Below, piece by piece: positions 1-10,649 of a stretch of DNA of 64,000 nt. How positions within the stretch are numbered: the first letter of the stretch is position 1; each line of letters begins with the position of its first letter. The translations under genes were made by a program, and so were the position numbers. The notes beneath the pieces were generated by a model. The model had not been told where the DNA came from and made no database searches. It saw nothing but the letters and a program-made list of their open reading frames with translations. The DNA is from JABDCD01 sp964469525 (lineage in GTDB: Bacteria > Pseudomonadota > Alphaproteobacteria > Rickettsiales > SXRF01), in NCBI GenBank assembly GCA_964469525.1, contig CAYXYU010000001.1, positions 62,001 to 126,000 on the forward strand. Direction: 5' to 3'.

Positions 1-1080
1 CCGGAAGATTTCACTATAGGCTTCCGGTGTCGGCGCGTTGATTTGAATGCGGTAACCGATGCGGCGCAGGAAGGCAGGGTCGGTAACATCGTTCGGATTG
101 AGGTTGGTGGCGATGATCAGCATCAGCAGAAACGGCACCTGGATTTTCTGCCCGGTGTGCAGCGTCAGGAAGTCGACACGGTGCTCAAGCGGGATGATCC
201 AGCGGTTGAGAAGCTGTTCTGGCGCGACATGCTGGCGCCCAAAGTCATCGATCAGAAATGTACCGCCATTGGCTTTCAGATGCAGCGGCGCTTCATAGTA
301 GCGCAGGGCGGAAACATAGGCGAGGTCAAGTGAAGCCAACGTCATCTCGCCGCCGGCAACAATAAAGGGACGGCGAATCTTGATCCACCGCCGGTCGAAT
401 GGCTGGGTGCCATCGTGCTCGACAGCTTCATGACAATGTGCGTCGTACAAGCGGATAATATTGAAGTTATCAATAGCAATGCAGTAGGGGATCCATAGAT
501 CGGCATCCACGGTCTTATTCAGCAGATGACCGAGCGTGGTTTTGCCGTTGCCGGGGGGGCCGGACACGAACAGGCTGCGACCTGAGGACATGGCCAGCCC
601 CGCAATCATCGCCGCGTCTCCTGCCAGCACCAGCCCGGACAGGGCCTGTTGCACCTGCTCGGGTGTCGGAGCGGGGTTCTGTTCCGATTGCCATTCGAGC
701 ATGGCGCGGTAGGCTTCCAGAGAGACCGGTGCCGGTCCGACATAGCCGCAGACCTGCATCAACTGTTCGGCGCGCTCCCGGCCGCGGCCGGAGATGGTAT
801 AACGGTTGCTGAAGGGACCGTCCTGCCCCTTGGCTTCCAGCATGTTGTCCTGCCGCAGCTGCTCCAGCAGGTCGTGCGTCAGGGCATGCGGCAGGTGCAG
901 GCGATGCGCCATCTGCTCGGTGGTAAACTGGGGCATCAAGTAGGCAGTACGGAGTGCGAGATCGATCAGCAGCTGTCGATCAATGCCACAATCGGCTATC
1001 TTGCCGGGAGCGGCAGGAGCAAACCCGGCCCCCACATCGATCATTTTTGGGAGGAAAGACTCACTGGCGATGTCGATCAT
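1..1080 (-). CDS. AAA-family ATPase (partial, C-terminus off the left edge)
   Basis: Read from the reverse strand; the frame is open for 360 codons from an ATG at 1080 to the window edge, so the C-terminus is missing. An in-frame stop lies just upstream of that ATG. Residues 174-180 form a Walker A loop (GPPGNGK), followed by TT. FLIDDF at about 275-280 is a Walker B-like strand, ATN at about 326 looks like sensor 1, and FLRRIGYRI follows as an arginine-finger-like stretch. The roughly 160 N-terminal residues are helical-looking without a family I recognise. It is therefore a P-loop AAA ATPase, probably an assembly or remodelling factor; its substrate cannot be told. No partner gene is visible beside it. 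Confidence 0.8.
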   Translation of the reverse strand, partial: MIDIASESFLPKMIDVGAGFAPAAPGKIADCGIDRQLLIDLALRTAYLMPQFTTEQMAHRLHLPHALTHDLLEQLRQDNMLEAKGQDGPFSNRYTISGRGRERAEQLMQVCGYVGPAPVSLEAYRAMLEWQSEQNPAPTPEQVQQALSGLVLAGDAAMIAGLAMSSGRSLFVSGPPGNGKTTLGHLLNKTVDADLWIPYCIAIDNFNIIRLYDAHCHEAVEHDGTQPFDRRWIKIRRPFIVAGGEMTLASLDLAYVSALRYYEAPLHLKANGGTFLIDDFGRQHVAPEQLLNRWIIPLEHRVDFLTLHTGQKIQVPFLLMLIIATNLNPNDVTDPAFLRRIGYRIQINAPTPEAYSEIFR

Positions 1081-1249
1081 AGTTTGGCTTATATAGCATT
1101 AAGTTATTCGGCAGCATAGTTAATTATAATGTCGCATGGCCGCATCTGTGGCGGCTTATTTATGGATACACAATAAAGCCCCTTACTTTTCGCATTTAAA
1201 AAAAACAGGAAAAGTGCGCATGCTGACATCCCATTTCAAGGAGGTCGTT

Positions 1250-1642
1250 ATGCAAGCATTACAGATGATCAAAAGTCATCCCGACGTGCAGGGGAATGTC
1301 AATGAAACACTGATCCGCTGCGTGGAGGAATGTTATTCCTGCGCGCAGATATGCCTCTCTTGTGCCGATGCCTGCCTAGCCGAGCAGGAAATTGATGAAC
1401 TGCGCCAGTGCATCCGTCTGAACCTCGACTGCGAGAATGTGTGTCTGGCCACCGGCGCACTGGCTTCCCGGCGCACGGGATCGGACGAAGAGCTGATTTC
1501 ACGCATGCTTCAGACTTGTGCTCAGGCCTGCCGTCTATGCGCTGAAGAGTGCGAGAAACACGCCGACAGGCATGAACATTGTCACATTTGCGCCGAGAGC
1601 TGCCGCCGCTGTGAAGAAGCATGCAACAGCGTACGTCTATGA
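1250..1642 (+). CDS. Four-helix-bundle Cys-rich copper-storage-like protein (DUF326/Csp type)
   Basis: A 130-residue protein whose start at 1250 is preceded by a strong ribosome site (AAGGAGG, 1238-1244); longer in-frame starts upstream have no such site. It carries many Cys residues in C-x2/3-C spacing, for example CVEECYSCAQICLSC and CRRCEEAC, plus His near the C-terminus (HADRHEHCHIC). This is the pattern of the DUF326 family, which includes cytosolic copper storage proteins (Csp3) whose Cys residues line the core of a four-helix bundle and bind many Cu(I) ions. No signal peptide is seen, so it is likely cytosolic. Copper binding is inferred from family only. No copper exporter or regulator lies next to it. 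Confidence 0.85.
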   Translation: MQALQMIKSHPDVQGNVNETLIRCVEECYSCAQICLSCADACLAEQEIDELRQCIRLNLDCENVCLATGALASRRTGSDEELISRMLQTCAQACRLCAEECEKHADRHEHCHICAESCRRCEEACNSVRL

Positions 1643-1674
1643 AGTGGGGGGAGACGGTTTAATCTGCCTCCGCC

Positions 1675-3306
1675 TTAGAGATAGTCCTCGATAGGCAGCA
1701 GGCCCATGACTCCCACTTGGAGCGTCCGCCAGAATCCCGCCCTGGGATCCTGATAGAACTCGATGTATTTTCCCTTCTCCCGAGTTCTCCACACCAGCCG
1801 CGCCTTACCGCCGCCCGTATCTTCCAGCATGAGGCGGTAACTGTTTTCCGGAGCGGTGGCATCTGCAAATATGGCTACTACCTGTTTTGCCAGCGCCGGG
1901 CTGTGAATGACCAGCGTTAGCTCCGTATTCAGCTCAATGGAGCGGGGATCGAGATTGAAGGAACCGATCATTACCTCGCGCCGATCGATGACATATACTT
2001 TAGAATGAAGAGTAGCGTAGGGCGGGGCTTTACTACCAATCAGGCGCTGCGGTGACCGCTTCCGGTTAACGGGTTTCATTTCGTACAGCTCCACGCCACC
2101 GGCAAGCAGTGGAGCCCGGTATTTCCAATAGGCCGTGTGCACTGCCACGACATCCGTGGAAGCCAGCGAGTTGGTGAGTATCCGGACCCGCATGCCGCGC
2201 TTCGTTAGTCCTGCTAGCCATTCCACTCCTTCCTCGCGTGGCACGAAGTAGGAAGTGATGGCGATGAATTCGCGGCTGGCGCGGTCGAGCAGCTTGTCCA
2301 GCCGCATCAGCGGACGGCTCTCGGCTTCCTCCGCCTCCTGTTTGACCTTGTGCGGGCGGTCTGCCACCACCTCACCGGGAGCCCAGATTAGGTCGAGCTT
2401 CCCCTGTTTTAGCCGTTCGGGTAGGGAAGATTCCAGGATTTTTCTTCCTTTTTCGCTCTGTAGCGTTTCTTGCCATTGCGTTGCAAGCTTCTCCCTTATA
2501 TCCAGTTTTGCCGTCTGGTTTTTCGTCGGTGCCTTTACCTGCCCCAGGGGGATGCTCTCCTCATGGTTCCAGTAGCTGTCGAAGCTACGTGAGATATCGG
2601 CGGTGAGGGTGCCGGCGATCAGGATGTCCAGATCATTGAAAGCGATGTCCGGATCTTCCTCGAAGTAGACGTCGCCGAGATTGCGCCCACCGATAATGGC
2701 CAACTGGTTGTCGCCGATCAGCGCCTTGTTATGCATGCGCCGGTTGATGCGCTCCAGATCGGTCAGCATGCCCACAGTACGTGCCAGCAAGCCGTCTTCG
2801 CGCATCACGAACGGATTGAATACGCGGATCTCAATATTTTTCAGCCCGTCGAGAACCGAAAATGTGTAATCGTCATCATCGAACCCTATATCATCAAGCA
2901 GGATGCGGATGCGCACACCGCGCTGGGCGGCCCGCACCAGCGCTTCCAGTAACAGGTTTGATGTCGTGTCGTCATGGATACTATAATACTGCAGGTCAAG
3001 CGTCTTCTCCGCTGCCTCGATCAAGGCCAGGCGCATGGCAAAAGACTCGCTGCCGGTGGTAAGAAGTCGGAATCCGGACTTGCCCGGATAGGCGGCAATC
3101 CGGTCAGCAAGAGCACGGGAGAAAGCGGTATCTGTACCTTGCGGCAGCGCATAAGAGGGCGTGCGGGGATACTCGCGGGCGGCATTGGTCGAGCCGCAGC
3201 CGGCAAGAGGTGTGTGGACTGCCAGAAAAGCGGCAACCCCCAGACAGGAGAGCTTGAATCGTCCGGCTCTATTATACTTTTTTATGTTGAAAAAAAAGCA
3301 ATACAT
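1675..3306 (-). CDS. Phospholipase D-family lipoprotein (cardiolipin synthase C-like)
   Basis: Contains two HKD motifs of the phospholipase D superfamily: HNKALIGD with downstream GGRN, and HSKVYVID with downstream GSFNLDPRS. Between and before them are typical strands (LQYYSIHDD, RIRILLDDIG). The two-HKD layout and N-terminal region resemble ClsC/YmdC-type cardiolipin synthases, which join phospholipid headgroups. I chose the start at 3306: it leaves a hydrophobic stretch ending in a lipobox (PLAGC), predicting a lipid-anchored protein. The frame is open up to 3402, so the exact start is uncertain. It runs opposite to the MscS gene and shares its upstream region. The exact reaction (transphosphatidylation or hydrolysis) cannot be told from sequence. 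Confidence 0.85.
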   Translation of the reverse strand: MYCFFFNIKKYNRAGRFKLSCLGVAAFLAVHTPLAGCGSTNAAREYPRTPSYALPQGTDTAFSRALADRIAAYPGKSGFRLLTTGSESFAMRLALIEAAEKTLDLQYYSIHDDTTSNLLLEALVRAAQRGVRIRILLDDIGFDDDDYTFSVLDGLKNIEIRVFNPFVMREDGLLARTVGMLTDLERINRRMHNKALIGDNQLAIIGGRNLGDVYFEEDPDIAFNDLDILIAGTLTADISRSFDSYWNHEESIPLGQVKAPTKNQTAKLDIREKLATQWQETLQSEKGRKILESSLPERLKQGKLDLIWAPGEVVADRPHKVKQEAEEAESRPLMRLDKLLDRASREFIAITSYFVPREEGVEWLAGLTKRGMRVRILTNSLASTDVVAVHTAYWKYRAPLLAGGVELYEMKPVNRKRSPQRLIGSKAPPYATLHSKVYVIDRREVMIGSFNLDPRSIELNTELTLVIHSPALAKQVVAIFADATAPENSYRLMLEDTGGGKARLVWRTREKGKYIEFYQDPRAGFWRTLQVGVMGLLPIEDYL

Positions 3307-3477
3307 ACTTGCTGTACGGGTTACCTCTAAGCGAACCAGAGACTCCATAAAGAAGCGATAAGAAAAGCCGCATGCCAATGTCTTAAGGCTATCAAGAAGC
3401 AAGCCCCCATCGAAAAATTATATTCTTTTTGCTTTATCTGTCGCACTGGGCCTGTTCGAGATTTACCTAATAGTATC

Positions 3478-4557
3478 ATGTTTGGCGCGATAAATTTCGA
3501 TACTCTGGCAGCCACGCTATGGGACGGCATGGTCGCCATTTTCCCGCTGCTGCTGGCCGTGCTGATCGGGCTAGCGGGGCATGCCATTCTGATCCACATC
3601 CTGCATCGATCCGGCAAGTTCGGTTGGAAAAAGATGAGTGACTATATTCTTCCTCATATCAGGAGCTCTCTTCGCTGGACGCTGCTGCTACTGGCTTTCA
3701 GTTTTGCAATCGGCGCCACCGGTTTTCCGCCTGACTGGAGAGAAAATTTCGGCCTGATAGTCCGGACCACACTTATCGCGGCTATCGGCTGGCTGGCGGT
3801 AGGTATCGTCTTTGGCATATCGGATTGGATTGCATCACGCTTTGCCTGGGAGAACCTTGAAGATAACTTGGCGGCCCGGCGCGTCAGCACCCAGCTGCGC
3901 GTGTTTCGTAACATCGCCGTGTTCTTCGTTGCGGTGATTGCTGGCACTGTCATTGCCATGAGCATTCCGGGACTACGTAATCTCGGGGTCAGCCTGTTTG
4001 CCTCGGCGGGAGTGGCGGGGCTTGTCATCGGCATGGCGGCGCGTCCAACACTGTCGAACGTCATCGCCGGCATGCAGCTGGCGCTGGCGCAGCCCATCCG
4101 CCTCGACGACGTGGTGATCGTGGAAGGGGAGTGGGGCCGTGTTCAGGAGATTACTGCTACCTACGTCGTAGTCAATATCTGGGATCAACGCCGTCTGATC
4201 GTTCCGCTCAGCTACTTCATCGAAAAACCGTTCCAGAACTGGACGCATACCACCAGCCAGTTGCTCGGCACAGCGTATCTCTATCTCGATCATACTGTTT
4301 CTGTGGATGCTATCCGCCAGGAGCTGGCGCGCATACTGGAACAATCAAAGTTATGGGATAAGCGTGTATCCGCTGTCCAGGTGACGGACGTCAAGGAAAG
4401 CACTGTGGAAGTACGTGTACTGGTCAGCGCCCGCAATTCCGGTGACCTGTTTTCACTGCGCTGTAACGTACGCGAAGCGCTGCTGAAATTCCTGAAGGAA
4501 TCGCAGCAGGAGAGCCTGCCACGCACGCGTGCTGAACTTCTGAAGGCAACGGGATAA
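3478..4557 (+). CDS. Small-conductance mechanosensitive channel (MscS family)
   Basis: A 359-residue inner-membrane protein with about four hydrophobic segments: two near the N-terminus, one around residues 100-120, and a pore-lining helix rich in Gly/Ala (SLFASAGVAGLVIGMAA). The conserved MscS signature follows (RPTLSNVIAGMQLALAQPI), then the beta-domain (DDVVIVEGEWGRVQEI, DQRRLIVPLSYF) and an alpha/beta cytoplasmic end. Members gate on membrane tension and release solutes on osmotic downshock. It ends 3 bp before the trehalose gene, so the two are very probably co-transcribed, fitting a joint osmotic-stress role. Confidence 0.93.
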   Translation: MFGAINFDTLAATLWDGMVAIFPLLLAVLIGLAGHAILIHILHRSGKFGWKKMSDYILPHIRSSLRWTLLLLAFSFAIGATGFPPDWRENFGLIVRTTLIAAIGWLAVGIVFGISDWIASRFAWENLEDNLAARRVSTQLRVFRNIAVFFVAVIAGTVIAMSIPGLRNLGVSLFASAGVAGLVIGMAARPTLSNVIAGMQLALAQPIRLDDVVIVEGEWGRVQEITATYVVVNIWDQRRLIVPLSYFIEKPFQNWTHTTSQLLGTAYLYLDHTVSVDAIRQELARILEQSKLWDKRVSAVQVTDVKESTVEVRVLVSARNSGDLFSLRCNVREALLKFLKESQQESLPRTRAELLKATG

Positions 4558-4560
4558 CCT

Positions 4561-6741
<2,181 letters not shown>

Positions 6742-6748
6742 AAAAGGA

Positions 6749-7705
6749 TTACAACTGTCTGAGCGATCCGTCCGGCAGCAGGGCGAACGCCTCGATGTCG
6801 GGAAGAGTTTGCAGCAATCGAGACGTTTGTGCTTCAGGCAGGACAAACAGCCCCGTCGATAGCGCATCGGCAACCATGGCCCGGCCGGAGAGAACGGACA
6901 GGCTGGCATAGTGATTCGCGCTGGCGCCGGTCTTCGGATCGAACAGGTGATGCATTACCGGGCTGAAGCGCATGCCATAGCCGCCGGAGGTGGCAAGCGC
7001 CCGGTCGGCCAGCGGCAGCGTTGCAATAATTCCGGCAGGGTCATGCGGATTTCTCAGGCCGATGCGCCATGGCCTGCCGTCAGGATGACGGCCCAGCGCG
7101 CGCATCTCGCCCATTTCGACCAGCGTGTGCGCGATGCCTTCCGCTTTCAGCAGGGCGGTCGCCCGGTCGGTGATGTATCCCTGGGCGATGCCGTTCAGCG
7201 TTATCTGCATGCCCGGAAGGTCGAATGCGATACGCTCCGGTGTAACACTGATCTTTCGGTAATCCACCAGCCGGAGCGTTTCCCTGACGGCTTCGGGCGA
7301 GGGGGCTGCATGAGAATAGAGCTTCCACAAGGGCTGTACCGTGACATCGAAAGCGCCTTGGGTAAGGTCAGAGTAGCGGCGCGATTCGTTCAGCAGCTCT
7401 ACCAGTTCCGCAGGCGGGGCATCGAGGTACCCCTGCCGGTTGAGCATGGACAGGGCGGACTGGGGATCATGCAGGCTGAAAATCCGTTCCAGCCGCCGGA
7501 TCTCCGCCAGCATGCGCTGCACCAGTGCCGCCGCCTTTCCCGGTTCCGGCAGGTACATCTGCAGGCTGGCCTCGGCGCCCAGCAGGATGCCGCGCCAGCG
7601 GTAGATGCTATCTCTTTCCATCGCCGGCAGGGGGAAGGGCAGGGCGGCGGCGATGCCGGCGGCAGCAGTAATTTTAAGGAAGCGGCGGCGTGTCAGCGGT
7701 TGCAT
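6749..7705 (-). CDS. apbE: FAD:protein FMN transferase
   Basis: A 318-residue exported protein with a twin-arginine-like leader (TRRRFLKITAAAGIAAALP). Family motifs are present: TLNGIAQGYITDRA, the HHLFDPKTG loop, and ADALST near the C-terminus. ApbE uses Mg2+ and FAD to attach FMN covalently to a Thr or Ser of target flavoproteins in the periplasm. The likely target is encoded two genes upstream: the FMN-binding protein carrying an SGAT motif at 8073-8591. The start is 3 bp after the stop of the PepSY gene, so the three genes are one operon. Confidence 0.93.
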   Translation of the reverse strand: MQPLTRRRFLKITAAAGIAAALPFPLPAMERDSIYRWRGILLGAEASLQMYLPEPGKAAALVQRMLAEIRRLERIFSLHDPQSALSMLNRQGYLDAPPAELVELLNESRRYSDLTQGAFDVTVQPLWKLYSHAAPSPEAVRETLRLVDYRKISVTPERIAFDLPGMQITLNGIAQGYITDRATALLKAEGIAHTLVEMGEMRALGRHPDGRPWRIGLRNPHDPAGIIATLPLADRALATSGGYGMRFSPVMHHLFDPKTGASANHYASLSVLSGRAMVADALSTGLFVLPEAQTSRLLQTLPDIEAFALLPDGSLRQL

Positions 7706-7708
7706 CGC

Positions 7709-8092
7709 CTACCATTTCCCAATGCGTTTGAGCCAGTTGTAGCCTCCCGATACGGCGAGCAGCAGCAGCAGAATCGCCGCCAGGTCCATCACATACGGCC
7801 CCAGATGGCCGAAGAAGCGTCCGGTATGCAGATCGAGCAGCAGGCGGTCCCAGGTGACGACTTCCTGCACGCCTTCGGTGGCCGGCGGCAGCCCGTACCA
7901 TTCGCGCAGTGCCGGGCTGTCGATGGTGGCCTTGTGCAGTTTCAGGCCGGCATTGTGGTTGAGTAGGATGCCGGTGATAGCCAGCAGCGCCACCAGCGGA
8001 ATGGCAATGAGGCCCAGCCGGTAATGCCAGCGGAAGAACAGCCGCCGCATGCTCATACGCAATTTTTTGCGCTTATGGGTGTGCTTCTGCAT
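7709..8092 (-). CDS. PepSY-type membrane protein
   Basis: A 127-residue inner-membrane protein with a basic N-terminus (HKRKKLRMSMRR), a transmembrane helix at about residues 23-45, a short periplasmic part (residues about 50-95) and a second helix near the C-terminus (MDLAAILLLLLAVSGGYNWL). The pattern RWHYRLGL plus LLNHN is typical of the PepSY-associated TM family, often found with flavin- or haem-based ferric reductases. It overlaps the upstream FMN-binding gene by about 20 bp and is 3 bp from apbE. In this operon it could anchor or pass electrons to the FMN-binding partner; that is inference. A start at 8056 is possible. Confidence 0.75.
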   Translation of the reverse strand: MQKHTHKRKKLRMSMRRLFFRWHYRLGLIAIPLVALLAITGILLNHNAGLKLHKATIDSPALREWYGLPPATEGVQEVVTWDRLLLDLHTGRFFGHLGPYVMDLAAILLLLLAVSGGYNWLKRIGKW

Positions 8093-8591
8093 GCCGGCTC
8101 AAATATAAGGCGAGTTTTCCCAGGTTGCGCAGCGCATCGACCGACATGGTGGCGCCGGAGATGTTGTCGACAGGCTGCGAAAGCTCCCGCTCACCCGTCA
8201 GGCGCGCGCCCTTGAACTGGTCGGTAAAATAATCGTGCTTCACCTGCCAGCCGTGGCTTTCGCGGTAGACCAGCACTTTTACCTGCTCGATCTTTGCCGC
8301 ATCGACGATGATGCCCACCGTGATCGGCTTGTATTTGCCGATCTCCTCCAGGATCCACGCGCTCCTCTGGCCGCGCGCCCAGTACTTCGTGCGCAGGACA
8401 GGGTAGGGGTGCTCCATGATCGCATCCACCGCCGGACGCATTTCTTTGCTGATCCAAAGCGTTTGCGGCTCGGGCGGTCTCTGCTGAAACGCCTCCCGCA
8501 CGAACGCTTCCGGCGGCTGGTAGACGTCGTCGGCCGCCAGCGCCGGCAGGCAGAGAAAAATCAGCAACAGGGCAGACAGGTAGCGCATCAT
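8073..8591 (-). CDS. Exported FMN-binding protein, probable ApbE substrate
   Basis: A 172-residue protein with a Sec-type signal peptide (RYLSALLLIFLCLPALAA). The C-terminal half has the FMN-binding fold seen in NqrC/RnfG-type proteins: GIIVDAAKIEQVKVL, and DNISGATMSV, whose Thr is the expected site of covalent FMN attachment. Having apbE in the same operon supports this. The N-terminal part (about residues 25-90) is not recognised. Likely role: a periplasmic redox carrier; substrate unknown. A hairpin separates it from the porin gene upstream (8607-8635). Confidence 0.85.
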   Translation of the reverse strand: MMRYLSALLLIFLCLPALAADDVYQPPEAFVREAFQQRPPEPQTLWISKEMRPAVDAIMEHPYPVLRTKYWARGQRSAWILEEIGKYKPITVGIIVDAAKIEQVKVLVYRESHGWQVKHDYFTDQFKGARLTGERELSQPVDNISGATMSVDALRNLGKLALYLSRHAEAHP

Positions 8592-8606
8592 GGCCCTAAT
8601 GTAATA

Positions 8607-8635
8607 GAACGCCCTGCCGTTAAGGCAAGGCGTTC
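8607..8635. other. Intergenic stem-loop between porin and FMN-binding gene
   Basis: A near-perfect inverted repeat (arms GAACGCCCTGCC and GGCAAGGCGTTC, 5-nt loop) sits in the 61-bp gap between two co-directional minus-strand genes. No T-run follows it on the minus strand, so it is not a classic terminator. It may be an mRNA processing or stabilising hairpin that sets porin above the downstream redox genes. Confidence 0.6.
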
Positions 8636-8652
8636 CATGCGAAAGCGGTTCC

Positions 8653-9918
8653 CTAGAACTGGAACCCGACGCCGAGGTTGAAGATTTCGTCGTCGCCGGT
8701 GGCGCTGCTCGCCGGGTAGTCGATGAGGGCGACGTCGCCTTTCAGTACCACCTGCGGATGTGGCCAGTAATTGAGGCCGACGTCATACTGGCGCGTATCG
8801 CCCATGTTGCTCAGGCCTGCCTCGTTGTTCCACTGGTTATAGCGTCCGAAGAAGCCGAGCTCGCCGATGCGGGTGGCGAAGCGGTAGGAGGGCTCGACAT
8901 ACCAGCCGTGCTGGAGATCGCGGCCGACCGCTTCGGCGGCGCTCGCATCGACATCCCAGCGGGCGTAGAGGGCGCGCAGGCCCCACGGGCCGCGGCGTAT
9001 GTCGGCATGCGCTTCCACCAGGGTCGCCGGCACACCTTCGCTGAAATCCTTCTGGGCGAAGTCCTGCTGATACTGGGCAGATGCGCCGAGCTCGACGCCG
9101 GGGATTCCGGTCCATTTCAGGCGGCCGGTAACGGCGCCGCTGTCGGCCTCGGCGTTGGCGACCTTCTGGCGGCCGTTCCTGATCTTAAATGCATTAGCCC
9201 CCGTGGTCGGCGTCGCCAGGCCGGAATGCACGGCGAGGTCGTAGCCGAATTCCTGCGCCAGCGAACCGGAGACCGCGACGCCGCCTTCCCACCAGGTGCT
9301 GGGGATGATGTTGGTCTCGATCGGGTTGCGCTCGACGCCGAAGAAGGTCGGCGGCTCATGCGTTTCGTTCAGTATGCCGACGGGAATCAGGAACAGACCG
9401 GCCTTGCCGCGGTGGTTCTCGGTGAAATCCATCTCGACATAGGCCTGCTCCAGCTCGACCTCGCCGGGCTTGCCTTCGCCGCTTAAGGAATGTTCGAGCT
9501 CCAGTTCGGAGAACATGCGGATGTCCTCATTGAACTCATGGCCAAAGAACAGCACGAAGCGGTGGAAATCGATCTGGTCATCACCGTCCTTGGCGCCGTT
9601 ATAATGCATCTCGCCATAGCCGCCGACCGAGGTGCGCTGCCACCAGCCGGGCGCACCCGCCCCGCCGCCGCTCGCCGCCACCTGCTCGACCTGGGCGCTG
9701 GTCGCCTCGACCTTCTTCTCTGCCTGCACCGCCTTCTGCTCCGCCTTGGCTGCCTGCTGATTGGTTTTGTTCAGCTGCGCTTTCAGGGCGGCGATTTCCT
9801 TCTGCTGCTCCTGCAGCATGCGCCACATTTCTTCCTGTGACGGCATGGCGTGCGCAGTGCTGATGCTGGTGGAGCAGAGGAGGGCGCTCACTAGGAGGCC
9901 TAGCTTTCTTGCAGACAT
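8653..9918 (-). CDS. Outer-membrane porin with N-terminal coiled coil
   Basis: A 421-residue protein with a signal peptide (ends near STAHA), a coiled-coil segment rich in Lys/Gln/Glu (about residues 28-75, EEMWRMLQEQQKEIAALKAQ), a Gly/Ala linker, then a beta-barrel of about 330 residues ending in a C-terminal Phe (NLGVGFQF), the usual outer-membrane signature. This layout resembles phosphate-selective porin O/P-type proteins with periplasmic coiled-coil trimer stalks. A Fur-box-like palindrome lies 30 bp upstream of the start, so iron control is likely. It heads the porin-FMN-PepSY-apbE gene set. The transported solute is unknown. Confidence 0.85.
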   Translation of the reverse strand: MSARKLGLLVSALLCSTSISTAHAMPSQEEMWRMLQEQQKEIAALKAQLNKTNQQAAKAEQKAVQAEKKVEATSAQVEQVAASGGGAGAPGWWQRTSVGGYGEMHYNGAKDGDDQIDFHRFVLFFGHEFNEDIRMFSELELEHSLSGEGKPGEVELEQAYVEMDFTENHRGKAGLFLIPVGILNETHEPPTFFGVERNPIETNIIPSTWWEGGVAVSGSLAQEFGYDLAVHSGLATPTTGANAFKIRNGRQKVANAEADSGAVTGRLKWTGIPGVELGASAQYQQDFAQKDFSEGVPATLVEAHADIRRGPWGLRALYARWDVDASAAEAVGRDLQHGWYVEPSYRFATRIGELGFFGRYNQWNNEAGLSNMGDTRQYDVGLNYWPHPQVVLKGDVALIDYPASSATGDDEIFNLGVGFQF

Positions 9919-9947
9919 GACAGGATTCCTTTTCTTGAAATATTAGT

Positions 9948-9962
9948 TGAGAGTGATTCTCA
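9948..9962. promoter_or_regulatory. Fur-box-like operator upstream of the porin gene
   Basis: TGAGAGTGATTCTCA fits the 7-1-7 Fur-box layout (TGATAATNATTATCA), with six of seven arm positions pairing. It lies 30 bp before the porin ATG in the divergent intergenic region. Confidence 0.65.
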
Positions 9963-10015
9963 TTTGAATCAGACTTCCCATTACAAGAGTCCCGGTATAC
10001 CCGTCAAGATTAAAT

Positions 10016-10030
10016 TGATAATGATTCTCA
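10016..10030. promoter_or_regulatory. Fur-box-like operator upstream of the small periplasmic protein gene
   Basis: TGATAATGATTCTCA is a close match to the 7-1-7 Fur consensus. It lies about 65 bp before the ATG at 10095 and could control both divergent transcripts together with the box at 9948. Confidence 0.7.
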
Positions 10031-10094
10031 ATTTCATTGACAGGCTGTGTCTTCGCGGCTACAAGCACGCAAATAACCTTTGAGGAGATCCCCC

Positions 10095-10475
10095 ATGCCG
10101 TTTGCCTATATCATGGCGTTCGCCCTGGCAGTCAGCCCGGCCGCGTATGCTGAGGAGCGGGTAGAGCATTACGCTGCCGTGAAGCCGATGAATGTTCAGG
10201 AAGCACTAACGCTGCTTGCCGAGCGTACCGCCCTTGCCGAACAGGCGTTGAATAAGAAGGACCTCGAGGGTGTCCACGAGCAGAGCTATACGCTTGAGGC
10301 GGCGGGAGACCTGCTGCAGGTGCAGGCGGAAAAGCAGCAGAAAGCGCTTGATACGCTCAATGAAGCGATTCAGGAAATCCATGCCCTTTCCGAGAAGGGG
10401 GATGCCCCCGGCGTACGCAAGGCCCTCCCTCGCCTGAAAAAGGCGACGCAGGAGCTGAAAGCGCTGATGCGGTGA
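10095..10475 (+). CDS. Small exported helical protein (possibly DUF6746-like)
   Basis: A 126-residue protein starting at 10095 behind GAGGAG (10082-10087). The signal peptide is followed by EERVEHY and then helices with heptad-like spacing (NVQEALTLLAERTALAEQALN, LQVQAEKQQKALDTLNEAIQEIH). The RVEHY start and four-helix look recall a family of small periplasmic proteins (DUF6746, from memory); cytochrome b562-like folding is possible, but no CxxCH is present. It is divergent from the porin gene with Fur-box-like sites between them, so it is probably iron-responsive. Function unknown. Confidence 0.7.
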   Translation: MPFAYIMAFALAVSPAAYAEERVEHYAAVKPMNVQEALTLLAERTALAEQALNKKDLEGVHEQSYTLEAAGDLLQVQAEKQQKALDTLNEAIQEIHALSEKGDAPGVRKALPRLKKATQELKALMR

Positions 10476-10540
10476 TTCGCGGACGGTGAAGAGATTAAGG
10501 GGGCCGCCTGTAGTCAGGGGATTTGCAGGGGGATGCTAGT

Positions 10541-10627
10541 CTAAAACTCCCCTAAGGGAAGATGGAAGGTTATGGCTAGACCGATAAAGGGGTTTTTTCG
10601 CTATCATTCTTCGACGCCGAAATCCGT
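10541..10627 (-). ncRNA. Candidate small RNA downstream of a Fur-box-like site
   Basis: This 175-bp gap lies between two convergent genes yet holds a Fur-box-like palindrome (10628-10642). On the minus strand, about 70 nt past it, comes a hairpin (10547-10561: CTTCCC, loop TTA, GGGGAG) followed by TTTT, a plausible short terminator. No ORF fills the space. Palindrome plus terminator is the layout of an iron-controlled small RNA. No RNA family is recognised and no clear -10 was assigned, so this is a hypothesis. Confidence 0.25.
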
Positions 10628-10642
10628 TGAGAATGCCTCTCA
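10628..10642. promoter_or_regulatory. Fur-box-like palindrome in a convergent intergenic region
   Basis: TGAGAATGCCTCTCA resembles the two operators at 9948 and 10016 (five of seven arm positions pair). It sits 8 bp past the stop of the minus-strand gene at 10650, where no annotated gene start would need an operator. Confidence 0.45.
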
Positions 10643-10649
10643 TTTTAAG

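Noticed and set aside
1675..3402. Start of the phospholipase D-like gene at 3402
   Set aside because: It would add 32 residues before a good lipoprotein signal and has no clear ribosome site; the 3306 start was preferred, though uncertain.
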